DNA of 64,000 nucleotides from Coprenecus sp949297365 (GCA_963931055.1 OZ006987.1:1054001-1118000), one strand, 5' to 3'; positions 1 to 9,152 are shown, numbered from the stretch's first letter. Translations and numbers: made by a program. Notes: generated by a model from the letters alone, not told the origin.

Positions 1-599
1 ACAACTGGGTCGCCTGCATCGACGAGTACGGCGACCTTACAGCCGATGTTGTAATCAGCCCGTCTTTCTCCACAATACCCAGACAGGAGAGTACCGCCAC
101 TGTCACGGCAGTAGTGAACCAGTACTTTGACGGAGACGAACTGCACGAGATGTATCCCGATGATTATCCTGACGGACAGGGCAAAGTATATGTATCCGTG
201 ACATTCACCGCCAGCGAGGATGCCAAGACATGGTATGGCGAGATGGTGGAGGAAGACCCGAATGATCCCACTTCGGCAATCTCCGATCAGGAAATAGCGG
301 AGACCCTCAGCTACAGCGGTTCATGGTGCCCTACAGAGAAACTTTACTGGGCCAACTGGGACACCGAGCACACCATCCTGGCCGTAGCCATCGGTCCCGA
401 TGAGAACTACAGCAAGGTATTCCGCCTTACCACCACCTTCACAAAAGAAGGAGCCAATGACATCTCCGAATTTGAAAAACCGGAATACCCCTACTACGCC
501 CCCGGACATTCCAGGACAGAACTCGACAGCCCCGTCCACATGCCCAAGGTCGTAATGTACAAATCCGTTGACAGCGAACCCAAAAAGGCATCCCGATGA
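1..599 (+). CDS. BACON-family-like lipoprotein, C-terminal part (partial)
   Basis: The frame is open from base 3 to the stop at 597-599, so only the last 198 residues are visible and the start lies outside the window. The visible part is acidic and aromatic-rich, with beta-strand-like runs ending in a fibronectin-like module. It resembles the C-terminal end of the next gene: both have an ATVTA motif, then a 'WD(T/K)E..ILAVA' stretch before the tail, so the two are probably tandem paralogues. The stop overlaps the next start (ATGA), which indicates one transcript and translational coupling. The role is unknown; a surface or periplasmic lipoprotein is inferred from the neighbour. Confidence 0.7.
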   Translation, partial: NWVACIDEYGDLTADVVISPSFSTIPRQESTATVTAVVNQYFDGDELHEMYPDDYPDGQGKVYVSVTFTASEDAKTWYGEMVEEDPNDPTSAISDQEIAETLSYSGSWCPTEKLYWANWDTEHTILAVAIGPDENYSKVFRLTTTFTKEGANDISEFEKPEYPYYAPGHSRTELDSPVHMPKVVMYKSVDSEPKKASR

Positions 600-2494
600 A
601 AACTGCCCGTATCAATGGAATAATATTGTTCTGCGCACTTCTGCCGATGCTCGCCGCATTGGCAGGATGCGTGGACAAGACCCCGGCAACGCCGGATCCG
701 GTCATTTCTGTCGCAGACCCTTCCCCGATAGCACCCGAAGGCGGAACCTTTGAACTGGCAGTCAACGTAACCAATCCGGTCGAAGGAGTGACGCTGGAAG
801 CAGTATGCTCCGAGACATGGCTCCATATCGAATCCGTGACTGACGGCAGGATGACTGCGGAAGTGGAGGCGAACGGCTCCGCCACGGAAAGAACTGCCGA
901 AATCACTTTTACGTATGAAGGAGCAGAGCCCGTAAATGTCACCGCACTGCAATACGGCACGTCCGTTCCGTTTGTCCTGACACCCGGTGCTGCTTACTAC
1001 GACACACTCAGCGTACACGTGACTCCTGCCGATCCAGAGATGACATATCTGGTAATGGCGCAGCCGTCAGATGAGTTTGCAGCTGACAGTGCCGAAGAAT
1101 GGACTATCGGATACGTGGAGAATCTCGCGGACATCAACGGAATGACCTTCGCAGATGTCCTGAGTCTCTACTCCTATCAGGGAGAGCAGGATGCCGCAGT
1201 CTACGGTCTCTACCCCAACACTGAGCACACCGTCTATGTATATAGTCCGGACGCATCCGGCAATGCACTCACCGATATCTTCACATGCACGATGGAGACG
1301 CTTCCGGTACCCGACGGCCAGCCCAGCGGATGTACGATCGACATTACGGTGTCCGGTGTGACAGACAACAGCGCGGCTGTGACTTTCCGGCCCTCCGACG
1401 AATCGGTATACTACTATTATGAAGTATTCGACGAGGCAGGATACGGAGAAGTCAGCCAGGACTGGAACGCCTACATCTACAACTACATGACCTCGCGCGT
1501 CATCCATCCGCTGACACTTGAGGAGACCATAAGGGTAATCTGCACCTACGGAGAGTACACCCAGTATGCATCCGGTCTGACTGAGGAAACCAGACACTAC
1601 GCCTGCGCCGTAGGGGTGGACATGACGGCCCTGACCATCACCGATGTGACAGTCGAGGAGTTCACTACGACAGAATTCATAGAGATAGACTATACGCTGG
1701 ACTTCAGCGTAAAAGACGTGACTTCCAGAACTGCCGTAATAACGGCTCAGGCCAGGGACTCAAGAGCATTCTACTACTGGAACGTAATGACTTCAGAGCA
1801 GTATCTGGAGCTCGGGGGTGACGAAGAGACTATCAGCCGGTGGTTTCTGGACATGATGAATGAGAGAAGAATCGAGCAGTACGGAGAATATGCGTACTTA
1901 ATCTCTCTGCCTGACTACATCTACATGCAGTGTACACGCGGAGCTGAGCCCGATGAGTACTCATTCACCTCCCTGACCGGCGACACCGAGTATTATGTCT
2001 ACGGATTCTGGATTGACGAGACCACAGGAGAAAAGGCATCCGCTTCCTCATTCAGCGAGCCGTTCACTACTCCGGAGGTCGTGACATCCTCAGCTACAGT
2101 GACAGCAGAGGCCATCCTGACCGACGGTGACGACTGGAGAGAACTCAACCTGATGGCTTTCGGACACTACGGCGGATACGCAATTCTCGGAGCAGAACTT
2201 ACCTACAGCGACAATGCCGTAAAATGGTACTCGAATATCTACGACATCTCCCAGCTTTCCTTTTCTGACGATGAACTTATAACCTCTCTTCTGCAGCAAG
2301 GTTACTACAACAAGGACCGCTACCACCTTTCCTACGGAGCGGAATGGGACAAGGAATATGTAATCCTCAGTGTTGCGGTAGACGCGGACGGAAATGTCGG
2401 GGAACTGCACAAATGCAGGTTCACAGCGACCAAAGACGATGCGCTGCCTATCGACAGCATCCCGGAGCTTTTCCCCGAGGACTTCGAGATGTAG
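596..2494 (+). CDS. BACON-domain lipoprotein
   Basis: 632 residues. The N-terminus is a lipoprotein signal with lipobox LAGC (Cys25). Residues about 37-120 form a BACON-type domain (proline/glycine-rich start, NPVEG turn, conserved TW, ending in a TVTALQYG-like strand). The rest looks like repeated fibronectin-like beta modules with many Tyr and acidic residues. BACON domains in Bacteroidales are usually on surface lipoproteins tied to glycan or protein binding; no catalytic motif is visible, so a binding or structural role is inferred. It shares the PDPVI...NPVEG core with the decayed gene near 28.1 kb. It overlaps the upstream paralogue by 4 nt and is followed by a strong terminator. Confidence 0.75.
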   Translation: MKTARINGIILFCALLPMLAALAGCVDKTPATPDPVISVADPSPIAPEGGTFELAVNVTNPVEGVTLEAVCSETWLHIESVTDGRMTAEVEANGSATERTAEITFTYEGAEPVNVTALQYGTSVPFVLTPGAAYYDTLSVHVTPADPEMTYLVMAQPSDEFAADSAEEWTIGYVENLADINGMTFADVLSLYSYQGEQDAAVYGLYPNTEHTVYVYSPDASGNALTDIFTCTMETLPVPDGQPSGCTIDITVSGVTDNSAAVTFRPSDESVYYYYEVFDEAGYGEVSQDWNAYIYNYMTSRVIHPLTLEETIRVICTYGEYTQYASGLTEETRHYACAVGVDMTALTITDVTVEEFTTTEFIEIDYTLDFSVKDVTSRTAVITAQARDSRAFYYWNVMTSEQYLELGGDEETISRWFLDMMNERRIEQYGEYAYLISLPDYIYMQCTRGAEPDEYSFTSLTGDTEYYVYGFWIDETTGEKASASSFSEPFTTPEVVTSSATVTAEAILTDGDDWRELNLMAFGHYGGYAILGAELTYSDNAVKWYSNIYDISQLSFSDDELITSLLQQGYYNKDRYHLSYGAEWDKEYVILSVAVDADGNVGELHKCRFTATKDDALPIDSIPELFPEDFEM

Positions 2495-2517
2495 GCCATC
2501 ATACGGCCCAACCAACA

Positions 2518-2556
2518 AAAAGGCCGGAGGGGACACGATGTCCTTCCGGCCTTTTC
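2518..2556. terminator. bidirectional intrinsic terminator
   Basis: An 11-bp stem (2518-2528 with 2545-2555, AAAAGGCCGGA/TCCGGCCTTTT) is topped by an inner GGACA-CGA-TGTCC hairpin. T-runs occur on both strands, so it can end the lipoprotein operon from the left and the tsf transcript from the right. Similar GGCCGG-stem terminators follow the genes ending at 26740 and 29150. Confidence 0.85.
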
Positions 2557-2584
2557 TATGTGAGTGCCCTTTAAGGGCGGGGGA

Positions 2585-3580
2585 TTAGTCTACGAGGGAG
2601 ATGCGCTTGAAGACGGTCACCTTGGCATCCTTGTCTACGGCTGCGATAGCGGCCTTGACGGAAGTCTTGCCGTCGCCCATCTGGTACTCCTGCTCCTCGA
2701 GGGTGTTCTCCTTGAAGAACTTGTTCAGACGGCCGTTGGCGATGTTGTTGACCATGGCTTCCTGGAGATTGGCGGCCTTCTCAGCTGAGACGGTCTTGAT
2801 GATCTCGCGGGCCTGATCAGCCTGCTCGGGGGTGAGCCAGCCTTTGGCGGTATTGGACTGGATGTGGTCCTCGCTGTCAACGTGGGCGGGATTGATACCG
2901 GCCTTGCTGAGAGCGGCGTCCACAGCCTTCTTTACGAGTTCCTCCTTGGTCTTCTCCACGGCCACCTTGAGCTCCTCGTCAACAACACTCTGAGGCACGG
3001 CCTCCTTGTTGACTGCGACGGGATTCATGGATGCTACCTGCATGGCTACGCCCTTGGCGAGCTCTACGGGCACTTCCTTGTTGAAGCCGACGATTGCGCC
3101 GAGCTTACCGTTGATGGTGTGGATGTAGGAGATGATATAGGGAGCCTCGACTTTCTCGTAAGCTACGAGGGAGTGCTTCTCACCGGTCTTGCCGATCTGT
3201 TCTGTGATGGCGGCCTCTACTGTGCGGCCGTCAGCGATGGTGCAGGCCTTGAGGGCCTCCATATCGGCGGGCATAGCCTTGATGGCTGCATCGGCGATGG
3301 CGTTTGCAAGAGCCTGGAACTCCTCGTTCTTGGCCACGAAGTCAGTCTCGCAGCCGAGGCACAGGAGGATACCCTTGCTGCCGTCCACCTTGGCTACGAC
3401 AGCACCCTCGGAAGTCTCGCGGTCAGCTCTCTTGGCAGCCACGAGCTTGCCTTTCTCACGGATGATTTCCTTTGCTCTCTCATAGTCACCATTGGCCTCT
3501 ACGAGAGCCTTCTTGCAGTCCATCATACCGGCTCCGGTCATCTTGCGGAGCTTCTGAACGTCTATTGCTTTAATTTCCAT
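2585..3580 (-). CDS. tsf: translation elongation factor Ts
   Basis: 331 residues; nucleotide-exchange factor that releases GDP from EF-Tu. It begins with the UBA-like module containing 'LRKMTGAGMMDCKKAL' (about residues 11-26), followed by the 'CETDFVAKNEEF' core motif near residue 77-88 that contacts EF-Tu. The length matches the longer Bacteroidetes form. It lies 17 nt downstream of rpsB, the usual rpsB-tsf pair, and ends at the bidirectional terminator. It is cytoplasmic and essential in known bacteria. Confidence 0.98.
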   Translation of the reverse strand: MEIKAIDVQKLRKMTGAGMMDCKKALVEANGDYERAKEIIREKGKLVAAKRADRETSEGAVVAKVDGSKGILLCLGCETDFVAKNEEFQALANAIADAAIKAMPADMEALKACTIADGRTVEAAITEQIGKTGEKHSLVAYEKVEAPYIISYIHTINGKLGAIVGFNKEVPVELAKGVAMQVASMNPVAVNKEAVPQSVVDEELKVAVEKTKEELVKKAVDAALSKAGINPAHVDSEDHIQSNTAKGWLTPEQADQAREIIKTVSAEKAANLQEAMVNNIANGRLNKFFKENTLEEQEYQMGDGKTSVKAAIAAVDKDAKVTVFKRISLVD

Positions 3581-3597
3581 GGTTACCTTATTTTAAA

Positions 3598-4455
3598 TTA
3601 CTCCTTTACTTCTGCGGGCTCAGCGGGAGCTGCGGGAGCCTCTTCTGCCACAGGCTCAGCTGCAGGTGCGGCCTCTGCCTTGGGAGCGGCACCCTTGCGG
3701 GGACGCATCTTCTTGCCGGAAGCGGCATTGTCAGCCTCGCGGGCCTCCTCCTCTTTGTCCTTCTCGAGCTTTCTCTCTTCCAGTCCCTCCTTGATGGCTC
3801 CGCAAAGAGCATCGAGGATCACTGATACGGACTTGGCGGCGTCGTCGTTACCGGGAATCACATAATCAATAGGTGTGGGATCGCAACATGTATCAACAAC
3901 TGCGATAACCGGGATGTTGAGACGATTGGCCTCCTTTACGGCGTTCATCTCTTTCTGTACGTCCACTACGAAAAGGGCTGCAGGAAGACGGTTGAGGTCA
4001 GCTATGGAACCGAGGTTCTTCTCAAGCTTGGCTCTCTGACGGGTAATCTGGAGACGCTCACGCTTTGCGAGGGTCTCGAAGGTACCGTTGGTCATCATCT
4101 CGTCGATGGTGTGCATCTTCTTGACAGCTTTACGGATGGTGGGGAAGTTGGTGAGCATTCCACCGGGCCATCTCTCTGTCACATAAGGCATACCGACACC
4201 CTGCGCATATTCTGCGACGATGTCCTTAGCCTGTTTCTTGGTAGCCACGAAGAGGATACGGCGGCCCGCACGGGCAAGCTGCTTCATTACGTTCGCGGCC
4301 TCGTCTATCTTGACAACAGTCTTATGCAGGTCTATGATATGGATTCCGTTCTTCTCCATAAAGATGTAAGGAGCCATCTTGGGATTCCATTTTCTCTTCA
4401 GGTGACCGAAGTGAACACCTGCATCAAGTAAATCTTGGAAATTTGTTCTGGGCAT
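3598..4455 (-). CDS. rpsB: 30S ribosomal protein S2
   Basis: 285 residues from the ATG at 4455; an upstream in-frame ATG at 4488 would add 11 non-conserved residues, and the family start (M-P-R-T-N-F-Q-D-LLDAGVHFGH) favours 4455. It contains the S2 signatures 'AGVHFGHLKRKWNPKM' and 'PIDYVIPGNDDAAKSV'. Beyond about residue 235 there is a Lys/Glu- and then Ala/Pro/Glu-rich tail of about 50 residues that is probably disordered. It is cotranscribed with tsf. The 175-nt gap to rpsI suggests its own leader or promoter. Confidence 0.97.
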   Translation of the reverse strand: MPRTNFQDLLDAGVHFGHLKRKWNPKMAPYIFMEKNGIHIIDLHKTVVKIDEAANVMKQLARAGRRILFVATKKQAKDIVAEYAQGVGMPYVTERWPGGMLTNFPTIRKAVKKMHTIDEMMTNGTFETLAKRERLQITRQRAKLEKNLGSIADLNRLPAALFVVDVQKEMNAVKEANRLNIPVIAVVDTCCDPTPIDYVIPGNDDAAKSVSVILDALCGAIKEGLEERKLEKDKEEEAREADNAASGKKMRPRKGAAPKAEAAPAAEPVAEEAPAAPAEPAEVKE

Positions 4456-4630
4456 TGTTTTGTTAAATTTTGTCTCTGTTTTATACAAGAGTTCTCTTTG
4501 TTAATCTCGAAGTAGCGGCCATGCTGCCGGTCTTCCAAATTTCTCGCAGCAGGACAAACGCGCAGTAACCTTTACAGGGGTCTGTCCGTTTTGAATCCTG
4601 ACTGTGCATTCTGAATGTTCTACGTAAATA
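4456..4630 (-). promoter_or_regulatory. rpsI-rpsB intergenic leader region
   Basis: 175 nt between rpsI and rpsB, long for a ribosomal operon with otherwise 7-17 nt gaps. No ORF is convincing and I saw no clean TAnnTTTG box close to rpsB. A 5' leader with autogenous control by S2 is possible (S2 represses rpsB-tsf in other bacteria), but I cannot draw a supported structure. Confidence 0.3.
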
Positions 4631-5020
4631 CTAACGTTTGCTGAACTGGAAGCGTCTACGTGCACCGGGCTGTCCGGGTTTCTTCCTCTCGACCTCGCGG
4701 GCATCGCGGGTGAGGAAACCGTTGGACTTCAGAACCGGACGATAGGCCTCCTTGTTGATCTCGCAGAGTGCGCGGGATATGGCAAGGCGGAGTGCCTCGG
4801 CCTGACCTTTGATGCCACCGCCGTCAAGATTGACTTTGATGTCGAAATCGGTCAGAGTCTCAGTCACATTCAGAGGCTGTCTCACGATATAACGGAGAGT
4901 CTCCTCCTTGAAGTACTCCTCAAGGGTACGGCCGTTGATGGTGATGTTGCCTTTGCCTGTAGTCACATAAACGCGAGCGACAGCAGATTTACGTCTTCCA
5001 AGGGCGTTGATTACTTCCAT
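4631..5020 (-). CDS. rpsI: 30S ribosomal protein S9
   Basis: 129 residues, the usual length. It starts with 'EVINALGRRKSAVARVY' and ends in the basic tail 'PGARRRFQFSKR', which reaches the P-site tRNA in known ribosomes. The 'NLDGGGIKGQAEALRLAISRAL' region is the S9 signature. It sits 7 nt downstream of rplM, the widespread L13-S9 operon. Confidence 0.98.
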   Translation of the reverse strand: MEVINALGRRKSAVARVYVTTGKGNITINGRTLEEYFKEETLRYIVRQPLNVTETLTDFDIKVNLDGGGIKGQAEALRLAISRALCEINKEAYRPVLKSNGFLTRDAREVERKKPGQPGARRRFQFSKR

Positions 5021-5027
5021 GCTCTGT

Positions 5028-5483
5028 TTACTTTTGTTCGTTAATGTTGATTAATACTGGTGATTGAGCCTGATGAGGATGCTCGGGACCTGCGTATACA
5101 TGAAGGTTCCTGTACATCTTGGCACCCAGGCGGGTCTTGGGGAGCATCTTGCGGATGGCCTCCCTCACTACGGCTTCCGGCTTGCGTGCGAGAAGCTCCT
5201 TGGGAGTAGCGAAACGCTGACCTCCGGGATAGCCGGTGTGACGTACATAGACCTTATCTGTGAGCTTCTTCCCGGTGAAACGGACTTTCTCGGCGTTGAT
5301 TATGATGACATAATCGCCGCAGTCCATGTTCGGGGTGTAGTACACCTTGTTCTTGCCGCGCAGCATGATAGCCACTTTGGAAGCAAGGCGACCCACGATC
5401 TGGTCTGTTGCATCAACCACTACCCATTTCTTCTCGATCATGTTCGGGTTAGCCGACACTGTTTTGTAGCTTAATGTGTCCAC
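5028..5483 (-). CDS. rplM: 50S ribosomal protein L13
   Basis: 151 residues, typical for L13. It has the motifs 'WVVVDATDQIVGRLAS' (about 20-35), 'GDYVIIINAEKV' and 'YRNLHVYAGPEHPHQAQ' near the C-terminus. It is the first gene of the rplM-rpsI unit and is preceded by a near-perfect promoter and a 5'-end hairpin (see the entry at 5525-5575). Confidence 0.98.
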   Translation of the reverse strand: MDTLSYKTVSANPNMIEKKWVVVDATDQIVGRLASKVAIMLRGKNKVYYTPNMDCGDYVIIINAEKVRFTGKKLTDKVYVRHTGYPGGQRFATPKELLARKPEAVVREAIRKMLPKTRLGAKMYRNLHVYAGPEHPHQAQSPVLININEQK

Positions 5484-5524
5484 TGTGTTGATTTTTAAGT
5501 TAATACATTAAATTTTGTTGCAAT

Positions 5525-5575
5525 CCCCCTATTATAAGGGGGTGCAAAGATATACAAAATTTTCAACCCAGCAAA
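5525..5575 (-). promoter_or_regulatory. rplM promoter and 5' leader hairpin
   Basis: Read on the minus strand: TTTG (5572-5575), 19 bp, then TATCTTTG (5545-5552), matching the Bacteroidetes -33/-7 form. A 6-bp GC-rich hairpin (5537-5542 with 5525-5530, loop of 6) follows immediately, so it would lie at the 5' end of the mRNA, about 40 nt before the rplM ATG. It could stabilise the message or be part of an L13 autoregulatory leader; the latter is inference. Confidence 0.7.
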
Positions 5576-5590
5576 ACAATCTACAGAGAA

Positions 5591-6673
5591 TCAGAAGATA
5601 CGATAGCTCAGAATTGACAGATGCGTCATATCCGAATCCACGCTGGAGGCATAAACAACACCATCTCCATCGCCGACACTAAGCACAGAATAAGATGTCA
5701 GCCCCTGAGGTCGGAAAGCCTTAACCAAAGCTCCTTCCCAGTTCAGGACAACCAGCAGCAGGTCTTTCTCCTCACCGTCAGCCTCATACATATAGGTCTG
5801 CGGTCTTTCCACTTTCTGGTCATCCTTTATCCCGTTCCAAAGAAGGTATATATAATCATCGTCGGCACAGGCAGACTGCCACGTGGTCAGCGGAAGTTCT
5901 TCCCATACAATATTGATATCGCCGTTCTGCCTGTACAGGGGCATCTCAGTACCCGGTCCAAAGACCTTACGGACAAGACCAAGGGTATCATCATAGATTT
6001 CTACCAGCGGACAATACCTGTCCACGTATGCAATCCTGCCATTGGGAGAGGAGCACAGCAAGTCAGCATCCATAGCGGTATTGGAACGCAATTTCGTATC
6101 ATCATAGCATATTTCCATCCCGTCAGAAAAGAACAGTCTGGGCTCACCGTTACTTATACCCAAACGCTCATCCTCAAACCAGTAAGGATTGAGTGCCACA
6201 AAGCCGTCTCCATATGGCAATACCTCATTGGACGTGAACGCATACTTTCTGTCAATAAGATTTCCTCCAACAGGCACATCCGTACACGGCATCTGATAAA
6301 CAACACTGTTGATGCGATCATGCACAACCATTCTTCCATCCGTAATCTCCACTGACGCTCCAAGCACCTCATACGGCCCGTTTCCATAATGCAGATAATC
6401 AGTCACAGGCATCATGGTCTCTGTGTCATATACCTTTAAAAAGTACGATGTACGGTCATCCATGCTCAGTACGGCATACCTTCCGTCAATCATCAAGGCA
6501 TGTGAGGAAAGGACAGTATCCGAGAATATGCATACTGTATCCGGAAACACTTTCTGTGCTGTATCATAGATTGATTCATCCAAAACAACTGCGTCATTAT
6601 CGAGTGTTTCTGTACAAGACAAATGCGTAATAAGAGCAATTGACAAGACAACAAGAATAAGCCCTTTTTTCAT
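5591..6673 (-). CDS. 6-bladed beta-propeller lipoprotein (BF3222/TolB-like)
   Basis: 360 residues. Lipoprotein signal with Cys20 (HLSC). The body has repeated strands of the type 'V.D.....VYQ', 'YGNGPYEV' and 'SSPNGRIAYVDRY', which fit the TolB-like propeller lipoproteins common in Bacteroidales as short paralogues. No enzyme motif is seen; a scaffold or binding role at the envelope is inferred. The minus-strand region upstream has a TAAATTTG box (plus 6696-6703) about 25 nt from the ATG. It stands alone between rplM and a divergent small gene. Confidence 0.65.
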   Translation of the reverse strand: MKKGLILVVLSIALITHLSCTETLDNDAVVLDESIYDTAQKVFPDTVCIFSDTVLSSHALMIDGRYAVLSMDDRTSYFLKVYDTETMMPVTDYLHYGNGPYEVLGASVEITDGRMVVHDRINSVVYQMPCTDVPVGGNLIDRKYAFTSNEVLPYGDGFVALNPYWFEDERLGISNGEPRLFFSDGMEICYDDTKLRSNTAMDADLLCSSPNGRIAYVDRYCPLVEIYDDTLGLVRKVFGPGTEMPLYRQNGDINIVWEELPLTTWQSACADDDYIYLLWNGIKDDQKVERPQTYMYEADGEEKDLLLVVLNWEGALVKAFRPQGLTSYSVLSVGDGDGVVYASSVDSDMTHLSILSYRIF

Positions 6674-6714
6674 ACTTCCTGAATTTTATTTTCTGACAAA
6701 TTTAGGATTTTTGC

Positions 6715-6722
6715 TATATTTG
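6715..6722 (+). promoter_or_regulatory. -7 box for the small membrane gene
   Basis: TATATTTG matches TAnnTTTG. A weak -33 (TCTG, 6692-6695) lies 19 bp upstream. It faces the divergent promoter of the beta-propeller lipoprotein, so the two genes share an 80-bp control region. Confidence 0.5.
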
Positions 6723-6753
6723 AGGCACAAAACCTATTAACCTTGTATCCGTT

Positions 6754-6978
6754 ATGAAGAAAATCGAAATCTCTCTGCAAAGAAAAATAGCCGCAGTGGC
6801 TATCTGCATCGCACTCGCAGTAGTGACATACATCCTGATCTCATACATATGCCGCGAGTGGCTGCACATGAACTCCGACTTCCTGCGCATCTTCAGCAGC
6901 CTGGTAATAGCCGTTCCCGTAGGAGCCGTCGCCTGCAAGGCCCTTATAGAGTCGTGGACAGGGGAGAAGATTGAGTAG
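6754..6978 (+). CDS. small membrane protein, unknown function
   Basis: 74 residues. A basic N-terminus (MKKIEISLQRK) precedes a hydrophobic helix at about 12-33, and a second hydrophobic stretch lies at about 45-63, so two membrane spans with both ends in the cytoplasm are likely. I do not recognise a family. Its 3' end overlaps the convergent dusB gene by 35 nt, and it has a reasonable -7 box upstream. Confidence 0.6.
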   Translation: MKKIEISLQRKIAAVAICIALAVVTYILISYICREWLHMNSDFLRIFSSLVIAVPVGAVACKALIESWTGEKIE

Positions 6979-7963
6979 GCCCGTCCGCTCCGCCCCAGCG
7001 CTCACCTATATAGTCAAGTATCTCCAGCACTCTGGCCGGATCGTTCTCGGTCACCAGACGCAGTCTTGTCTCCTTGAAGTCCGGAAGCCCCTTGAAATAG
7101 CAGGACAGATGCCTGCGCATCTCCAGCACTCCCGTCCGCTCGCCCTTGAATTCCAGTGATTTGGCAAAATGTTCCTTTGCCAGGGCTACCCGCTCGCCTA
7201 CACTCATGGGCGGAAGTTCCTCCCCTGTATCCAGATAGTGCCTCATCTCCCGGAAGATCCACGGATGCCCGAAGCTGGCGCGTCCCACCATCACACCGTC
7301 CACCCCATACCGTTCAAAGGCATTGGCCGCATCCTGAGGAGTCTTGATGTCACCGTTGCCGATGACCGGTATCCTCATCCTCGGATTGCGCTTGACCTCC
7401 CCTATCAGAGTCCAGTCCGCCTCGCCTTTGTACATCTGGCAGCGTGTCCGGCCGTGTATCGTTATAGCCTTGATGCCTACGTCCTGAAGCCGCTCCGCCA
7501 GCTCCACGATGATTTTGCTGTCCTCGTCCCAGCCCAGACGGGTCTTGACCGTAACAGGCAGCTTGACCGCATCCACCACCCTGCGGGTAATCTCCACCAT
7601 CTTGTCCGGCTCGCGCATCATGCCGGAGCCTGCGCCGCGACGGGCTATCTTGTTGACCGGACAGCCGAAATTGATGTCTATCACATCAGGACGGGCAGCC
7701 TCCACCCTCAGGGCCGACTCCACCATCGCCTCCGGTATGTGGCCGTATATCTGCATACCGATCGGACGCTCATAGTCAAAGATTCTCAGCTTATACAGCG
7801 ACCCCGGCACATCGCGTATCAGTCCGTCCGAGGATATGAACTCCGTGTACATCATATCCGCTCCGAACTTCTTGCAGACATATCTGAAAGAAAGATCGGT
7901 CACGTCCTCCATGGGTGCCAGCAGCAGGGGCCTGTCCCCGAGATCAAGGTCTCCTATCTTCAT
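6944..7963 (-). CDS. dusB: tRNA-dihydrouridine synthase
   Basis: 339 residues. FMN enzyme reducing specific uridines in the tRNA D-loop. TIM-barrel start 'LLLAPMEDVTDLSFR'; active-site motif 'DINFGCPVNKI' with catalytic Cys101; FMN-phosphate motif 'IPVIGNGDIKTPQDA' and 'GVMVGRASFGHPW'. The motif set is of the DusB type, and Bacteroidales normally carry this form. The last residues (WGGADGPTQSSPLSTTL) are not conserved. It is convergent with and overlaps the small membrane gene by 35 nt. Confidence 0.93.
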   Translation of the reverse strand: MKIGDLDLGDRPLLLAPMEDVTDLSFRYVCKKFGADMMYTEFISSDGLIRDVPGSLYKLRIFDYERPIGMQIYGHIPEAMVESALRVEAARPDVIDINFGCPVNKIARRGAGSGMMREPDKMVEITRRVVDAVKLPVTVKTRLGWDEDSKIIVELAERLQDVGIKAITIHGRTRCQMYKGEADWTLIGEVKRNPRMRIPVIGNGDIKTPQDAANAFERYGVDGVMVGRASFGHPWIFREMRHYLDTGEELPPMSVGERVALAKEHFAKSLEFKGERTGVLEMRRHLSCYFKGLPDFKETRLRLVTENDPARVLEILDYIGERWGGADGPTQSSPLSTTL

Positions 7964-8024
7964 TCTGTAATCTTATTGTAACTTAAAAAACAGTGACAAA
8001 AGTAAAAATAATTACAGAAAACCA

Positions 8025-8032
8025 TATCTTTG
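8025..8032 (+). promoter_or_regulatory. pfkA -7 box
   Basis: TATCTTTG, 32 nt before the pfkA ATG, matches TAnnTTTG. No clear TTTG -33 element is found at 19-21 bp. Confidence 0.5.
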
Positions 8033-8064
8033 CGCGGAATTTAACATTTTGAGGAAATATAAAT

Positions 8065-9054
8065 ATGGCAATCAAGAGTAAAATCAACCGAATCGGCGTA
8101 CTGACATCAGGAGGAGACGCGCCGGGTATGAACGCAGCCATCAGAGCGGTAGTAAGAACGGCCATTTTCAACGGAAAGGAGATCTACGGATTCTATCAGG
8201 GATATGAGGGCATAGTAAACAAGAACTTCGTGCCCATGCAGTCCCACTCCGTATCCAAGATTATATCACAGGGAGGCACGATACTCAAATCCTCCCGTTT
8301 CCCCGAGTTCAAGGACAGACTCGTAAGGGAAAAGGCCTACAAGAATCTCAGGGAACTGGGCATCGACGGACTGGTAGTCATCGGAGGCGACGGTTCGTTC
8401 CGCGGCGCAGACCTATTATATAAGGAGTACGGACTCCCCATAGTCGGAGTTCCCGGCACCATAGACAACGACATCTACGGAACCGACTTCACCATCGGTT
8501 TCGACACGGCGATAAACACTGCCGTACAGGCCATAGACAAGCTGCGCGACACGGCCGACAGCCACAACCTGGCCTTCTTCGTGGAGGTAATGGGACGTGA
8601 CGCCGGCTTCATCGCCCTCAACACGGCTATCGCGACCGGCGCAGAGGCCACTCTGATACCGGAGATACCCACCACCATCGAGAGCCTGTGCGAATACCTC
8701 CAGTTCGAGAGGCGCAAGAACAAGACCTCCGGCATCATCATCGTAGCCGAGGGAGGCGACCTGGGCAGCGCGATGGACATAGCCGCCAAGGTCAAGGAGC
8801 GCATACCTGACTACGAGACCCGCGTCACGACTCTCGGACATATCCAGAGGGGCGGCTCGCCGACCTGCAACGACCGCGTTCTGGCCAGCGTCCTGGGATG
8901 CGAGGCCGTAAAGGCCCTGCTCGAGGGACGCACAGCCGTCATGGTCGGCCAGATGCAGAACGAGACAGTCTTCACGCCTTTCGCCGAGGCATGCAGCCGC
9001 CACAACGAGATCAACACCAAGTGGTACGACATCTCGCACATCCTTTCGATATAA
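8065..9054 (+). CDS. pfkA: ATP-dependent 6-phosphofructokinase
   Basis: 329 residues. Converts fructose 6-phosphate to fructose 1,6-bisphosphate in glycolysis. Motifs: 'GVLTSGGDAPGMNAAIRA' at the N-terminus, 'VIGGDGSFRGA' (Gly after GGD is typical of ATP rather than pyrophosphate users), 'PGTIDNDIYGTD' with the catalytic Asp, and 'EVMGRDAGFIAL'. The length matches the bacterial homotetrameric enzyme. It is monocistronic with its own -7 box, and ends in a palindromic terminator. Confidence 0.96.
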   Translation: MAIKSKINRIGVLTSGGDAPGMNAAIRAVVRTAIFNGKEIYGFYQGYEGIVNKNFVPMQSHSVSKIISQGGTILKSSRFPEFKDRLVREKAYKNLRELGIDGLVVIGGDGSFRGADLLYKEYGLPIVGVPGTIDNDIYGTDFTIGFDTAINTAVQAIDKLRDTADSHNLAFFVEVMGRDAGFIALNTAIATGAEATLIPEIPTTIESLCEYLQFERRKNKTSGIIIVAEGGDLGSAMDIAAKVKERIPDYETRVTTLGHIQRGGSPTCNDRVLASVLGCEAVKALLEGRTAVMVGQMQNETVFTPFAEACSRHNEINTKWYDISHILSI

Positions 9055-9152
9055 GATTTATATAAAATCCGTGTCACATATCGCCCTGCTCTGCAATAAT
9101 TGATGTCTGAAACATGAAGTAGATATATTGAACAGGGTTAATGATTAGTCAA

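Noticed and set aside
2864..3865. 333-codon plus-strand frame over tsf and rpsB
   Set aside because: Mirror of two certain ribosomal-operon genes; Ser/Ala/Leu-rich and lacks domain features.
4501..4704. 67-codon minus-strand ORF between rpsI and rpsB
   Set aside because: Overlaps the end of rpsI in another frame and has no sensible start context; more likely leader sequence.
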